Translations under genes and position numbers: made by a program
From: Icerya purchasi
Taxonomy: Eukaryota; Arthropoda; Insecta; Hemiptera; Monophlebidae
Assembly (NCBI GenBank): GCA_039619475.1
Contig: CM077116.1
Location: 369,982,294-370,046,293 of the forward strand
Direction of reading: 5' to 3'
Length of the DNA stretch: 64,000 bases
Part shown: one piece after another, positions 60,001 through 64,000 of the stretch
Layout: each line of letters opens with the position of its first letter
Position numbering within the stretch: position 1 is the first letter of the stretch
The notes under the pieces: model-generated
Databases searched by the model: none
Told to the model about the DNA's origin: nothing
What the model saw: only the letters and a program-made list of their open reading frames with translations

Positions 60001-60838
60001 AAATTATACAAATATTAACGCACGAAAATTTTTAAAAGCGAAATTACATTTTTTTATTACTTCAACATAAAAATATAAAATTTATTTAGACTTAAACTTA
60101 ATTGGTAACGAAATACGTTTTTTTAGAATGATCACACAATGAACACAAAGATAAATTTAATAAACATAAATATAGTCTTAACTTATGCCACCATTCGTAT
60201 GCGAAATCAGACATGGTTAAAGCCTCTCAATAAAATGATAGGTCACGAATGTTAAAGACCGGCGGAAATTTTAGAATACGGTTTTTTTTTTATTTATTTT
60301 TTTTGATCTGTCGCGGCGTTTATTTAATTAAACCTGTTTACTTTTAAAAAAAAATATTTTTCGAGAAATTTTAATTAATTTTTCCGTTTCTTTTACTCGA
60401 TGAATTTTTTATAATTTGATATTTTAAATAGGATAATTTAAAAACGCGATTGAAAAAAACACGATAAAAAATTAATAAAAAAAGTATTAAAAGTAAAGAA
60501 ATTAGTGTAAAAATAAATTTAATATGGAGCACAAGTTTGGTGTTTACCTAAAGAAATAATAAAAAATATTTTGAAAATAAATATTCGGTATTATAATTTA
60601 TTCGCCTCGCCTTACAAGAACTGTCTCTAACACGCCATACGTCAAACAGGGGGTAACTCGAACACAAGCGTAAAATAGTCGTCATTAACAATTATACCTT
60701 CTTAGGAATTTACCGATCTCTTTTAATACTGCATTCAGTTTTTATATTTTTATTTTTGGGCTCGTCAATCAATTGATTGGATGTAACAGGAATTTATTTC
60801 TATGCGCAACAGCAGAAATCGAACCCGGGGGGGCTACA
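57021..60838. other. No gene recognised
   Basis: AT-rich DNA. Frames at 57230-57436 (minus) and 57988-58200 (plus) have no domain. Poly(A) near 57738; C-run CACCCCCC near 59224. At about 60808-60830 the minus strand has GGGTTCGATTTC, which resembles an RNA polymerase III B box, directly beside the element at 60839. Confidence 0.5.
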
Positions 60839-61315
60839 CATGGGCGTAGCTATAGGAGGGCAAGGATGGGCACTGCCAACCCTAGAAAACTCTTGCCCCC
60901 TCTAGAAGAATCGTCTAAATATCGTACAGAGAAAAATTTGAAAAGTCTAAAAGTACAATGTACTTCGAAGTTGATATTATCACAATCACTTCCTACGCGC
61001 GTGCAGACCATCTGACGACGCTTTGTACACTATTCTACTACAGACTAAGTAGACATCAGTATTGGCTTTCGATTATTTAAAAGCTCCCTCAGTAGAGACT
61101 ACTTTTAGACGGTACTCACTTAACATCGGAGTAAGTTCTGAACTAGTCACTAAGAGAAGAGAACTTTTAAATAATTGAAAGCCAGCACTGTTAGATATCC
61201 TGTGTGACTATGTATATATTAGTATTTGAAAATCAAGTGATCTGTAAATAAAGCCCTTTTTTAAATAAGCTGTTATTTATTTCGGTTATATATTTATTAA
61301 TGTTACATCAACTTT

Positions 61316-61347
61316 TTAATATAATACGATTATATGTGCGCACACAC

Positions 61348-61405
<58 letters not shown>

Positions 61406-61676
61406 CTTTTTTTTCGAATTGGCCATCTTAGGATCACGATATTTCAACTGTTTGAACTTTAGGCTTTCTTTTGTATCCAATATTGCCACTTCGCTGTCGA
61501 TGTGCGCTTTTCTTTCTTCAGTCCACTGTTTTCCTGATTTCGGTTTATCCTTAAAACTGACATATTCTGCTAGTTTCTTTCTCAATGGGTAGCGGGTTTC
61601 AATATCACTTGATTCTATACCAATTTCGTTTAAATCGCTTTCCACCTGATCAAACCAACTCTATTTATTCTTTAAA
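61316..61676 (-). pseudogene. LINE ORF2 C-terminal fragment ending in (TA)n
   Basis: The minus-strand frame reads SWFDQVESDLNEIG, RKKLAEYVSFKD and SGKQWTEERKAHI, which match the C-terminal tail of RTE-type LINE proteins (WxDxVxxDL ... GxxWTEERxxAH). The frame is lost in a (TA)n tract at 61355-61402; short-tandem-repeat tails are usual for RTE elements, so this may be the original 3' end. It lies inside the 60839-61806 element. Confidence 0.62.
61355..61402 (+). repeat. (TA)n microsatellite
   Basis: About 24 TA units. Confidence 0.95.
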
Positions 61677-61814
61677 CTTTAAATGTACGTAAATACATAT
61701 TTGGCTAATTAGACTTGTAGGTTCCGAGCGTTTTTATGTGTCCATAAAATATATTCGGCTGCCCCCCCCCCCTTCCCATCAGGAAAAATTCCTAGCTACG
61801 CCCATGGTGCTACA

Positions 61815-64000
61815 TCTGAACATAACGCTACCTCGACTTGACCAACCGGCGCTAAACTACATTAAATTATCGGAGACAACATACCGCAGAAGTGTATTCT
61901 TTTTCATCTATTAGCTATATATGAAATACATCGATGTATCCACCTTCGCGAATTTCACATATTGCCATAAACATACATAATCGGGAAAAATATTAATTTT
62001 TTTCATGTATTGTCTGAAACTATTCGTGCTATAAAATGCTTAGACGCGGTATAACCCGGATTTCGCAAACTTCCGCGGCTCTGCTAACATGTACAATTTG
62101 ATGATAGGTGATACGATAAAATAGTTTAAATTAAAAAATATAAATATAAAATATAAAAAATTAAATGGGGGAAATTTCCTAGGTAGTATCGTTATATCCG
62201 TATATGGGTAAAAATAGTATGTATGGCGCAAACAACGTTGCTGTTTGATGTATGTGGCTAGAGACGCTAGTCGCCTTGCACAGTATCTCCGAAATAGTCA
62301 AAAATGACTTAAAAAAAAAACCTTACAAAATATATACAAACGCGTTTTAACATTAAACATTATAATAATAAGCAATACTTGAAAGAGCAAAACTATTACA
62401 AATAACTTTCTGTACATTAAGAATAATAAAATTTGATTCAAAATTAAAGTCTAGCGTAATAATTACAATTACACAAAAAAAATTAAATAAAAAAAAACAA
62501 AAAAACAAAAAAAAAAATATTGAACTTATAATACTAATAGTAATTTAAAAGAAAAATAATTCTGAAGAAAAGCACGCCTTCTTTATTTACATTAAAAAAG
62601 AAAAAAAAAAAACACAACACTAATTGCAAATGCATAAAAATTAAAAGTTTAAAAATCGACTAAAAAAAGTTCTTTACAAATGTAAACAGTGGGGTATTTT
62701 ATAGTTTAAACGGTAATAATACTGATTGTAAGGATTAATAGGATTTTCTTTTTCGCGCTGTTTCATTGAAATGAAAAAATTATATATCATCATTTTCAAC
62801 TTGAAGCGGACATTTGAAAACCAAAGTGTAAAAATTTACCTTTTTTTAGCATTCGGCAAATCGCGAACAAATTGAAATATTCGCAAAACGGCTTTTTAAA
62901 GTAGAAATCGTTTAAAGATAATCCAACAGTATCCGGTAAATCGTATGCACAAGAACTTTCCGAGCGGAATGTCCGAAATTTAAATGAATTTACAAACATC
63001 CCGTCGTAATTATTTCCTTTAAAGAATACGTTCTAATGAATTACTCTTAATCATCTTTTGTTCAATTGATAAGGGAAATGATAGAAAATTTCTGCGAGTT
63101 TAAAGATCTTTGTGTATCCGGAAGCTATTTTAATCGTACTTTTACGCAATATTACAGCGAGATAGCTGTGTCTAGGAGAGAAATAAAGGCATATTAAATT
63201 CGCCGCTTTCCGTCCTATTAATAACGGCCAGAATGCAAGAGCAATTCTGAAGATGCATAAGTAGGATATATGTATACTATTAATTACGTATAAAGTTTAA
63301 ATATTAATGGGATTTAAAGAGTAGTATCTATCGTCCAGTTGAAATCGTCGAAACTGAAATGCGTGTTTTCAATGTACTTTTGGTCGGCGACGTGAACATT
63401 TGTTACAATTGTATTCTGGTAAAAAATAGCACGGACACAATTAGAAGTCTTACGCAAACAATGAAAAGTGGAAAACAACTGAAAATTAATTTAAAAATAA
63501 ATTGTACCAACACGAAGAAGAAACGCGTCCGAATTAAAAACCGGGCTACGATTTACTTTTTTTTTTTCGCAAATCGAATTGCGAATGACAAAAAATCAAT
63601 TTTTATTTAAACAAAAAAATATTTTGGATTACAGTAAAAGTAAACAACTAGAACAGTTAACCAATATCGTGTAGCGGGGAGGGGGCTTGAATGCTATTTG
63701 AATAATATGTTCGTATACGGGGGCGTAATCTTCATAACATGCGGTTCACAGTGGAATGTAAGATTCAAAACTTGCTGCACAAGCTAGGCGAATTTGCAGA
63801 AGCGATATAATTCATCGGAGAAGAATGTAAACGGATGATTAATTATAGGCAACAACTTTGTTGGATCGCGAAGATACTCTTATTTCAAATAGCTTGCAGA
63901 TATATAGGACTTTCCCATTTCGATAGAAAGCCGTTACGATTTAAAATTTACCAGTAGTAAAACGATCGTTTAAAGTCCTTCCAAACCGTTTCAAATTAAC
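61815..64000. other. No gene recognised
   Basis: AT-rich DNA to the window end. Frames at 62796-62999 (minus) and 63359-63610 (plus) carry no recognisable domain. A-runs near 62470-62520 and 62598. Confidence 0.55.

Larger units (their letters stand above)
60839..61806. mobile_element. Terminal-inverted-repeat element, ~0.96 kb, enclosing a LINE fragment
   Basis: Ends CATGGGCGTAGCTATAGG (left) and CATGGGCGTAGCTAGG (right, reverse complement), with G- or C-runs just inside. Flanks GGGCTACA (60831-60838) / GTGCTACA (61807-61814), 7 of 8 identical. The ends resemble those of the Mutator-like MITEs at 43258 and 51201. The interior includes an inverted pair around 61049-61079 / 61160-61189 and a minus-strand LINE C-terminus. 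Confidence 0.72.

Overview
This window is AT-rich, intergenic, eukaryotic DNA, almost certainly from an arthropod and probably an insect. The evidence is its transposon content: Jockey-like, I/R1-like and RTE-like LINEs, mariner, Tc1-like, Tigger/pogo, piggyBac, hAT and Mutator-like relics, TA microsatellites and a tRNA-like SINE remnant. Nothing bacterial is present: no operons, no Shine-Dalgarno-spaced gene runs, no CRISPR array, no rRNA. I cannot assign an insect order from sequence alone. No intact, confidently host-encoded gene was found. Nearly every long open frame is a transposon fragment, and most short frames are chance or low-complexity.

Layout. 1-2534: 3' part of a Jockey-type LINE with a 765+ codon ORF, open at the left edge. 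4.5-7.5 kb: about ten diverged tandem repeats of roughly 260-296 bp, ending in one inverted unit. 8.9-9.8 kb: 3' end of a Tigger/pogo element with a short LINE nested in it. 10.6-11.3 kb: another fragment of that LINE family. 14.2-15.1 kb: RT pseudogene. 15-25 kb: mostly empty, with simple repeats. 25.8-26.2 kb: a near-perfect 145-bp inverted repeat carrying a hammerhead-ribozyme-like motif in each arm. 26.2-28.2 kb: an RTE-like RT pseudogene split into two oppositely oriented pieces with a piggyBac relic exactly at the junction. 30.2-31.4 kb: two mariner 3' halves in inverted orientation. 31.6-32.7 kb: a Mutator-like transposase relic split by a hAT-type element.

33.7-36 kb: a decayed tandem array, two units of which carry the same hAT MITE at the same site. 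36.7-42.0 kb: the most unusual part. It is very AT-rich and holds three lesion-bearing coding remnants that I cannot tie to a standard transposon: a roughly 300-codon exonuclease-like frame on the plus strand, and two decayed frames on the minus strand. 42-44.4 kb: two further RT pseudogenes, one split by a Mutator-like MITE. 47.3-50.6 kb: a Tc1/IS630-like DDE element of about 3.3 kb with decayed transposase. 51.2-53.5 kb: a second copy of that MITE, then a second hammerhead-motif-related inverted repeat, split by a 1.15-kb hAT element with a perfect 8-bp target duplication. 54.2-55.7 kb: a possible terminal exon, then a LINE RNase H fragment. 56.7-57.0 kb: LINE 3' end. 60.8-61.8 kb: a 0.96-kb terminal-inverted-repeat element enclosing a LINE C-terminus. 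The rest is featureless AT-rich DNA.

The genes do not form a pathway. The window records nested insertion, duplication and inversion of selfish elements.
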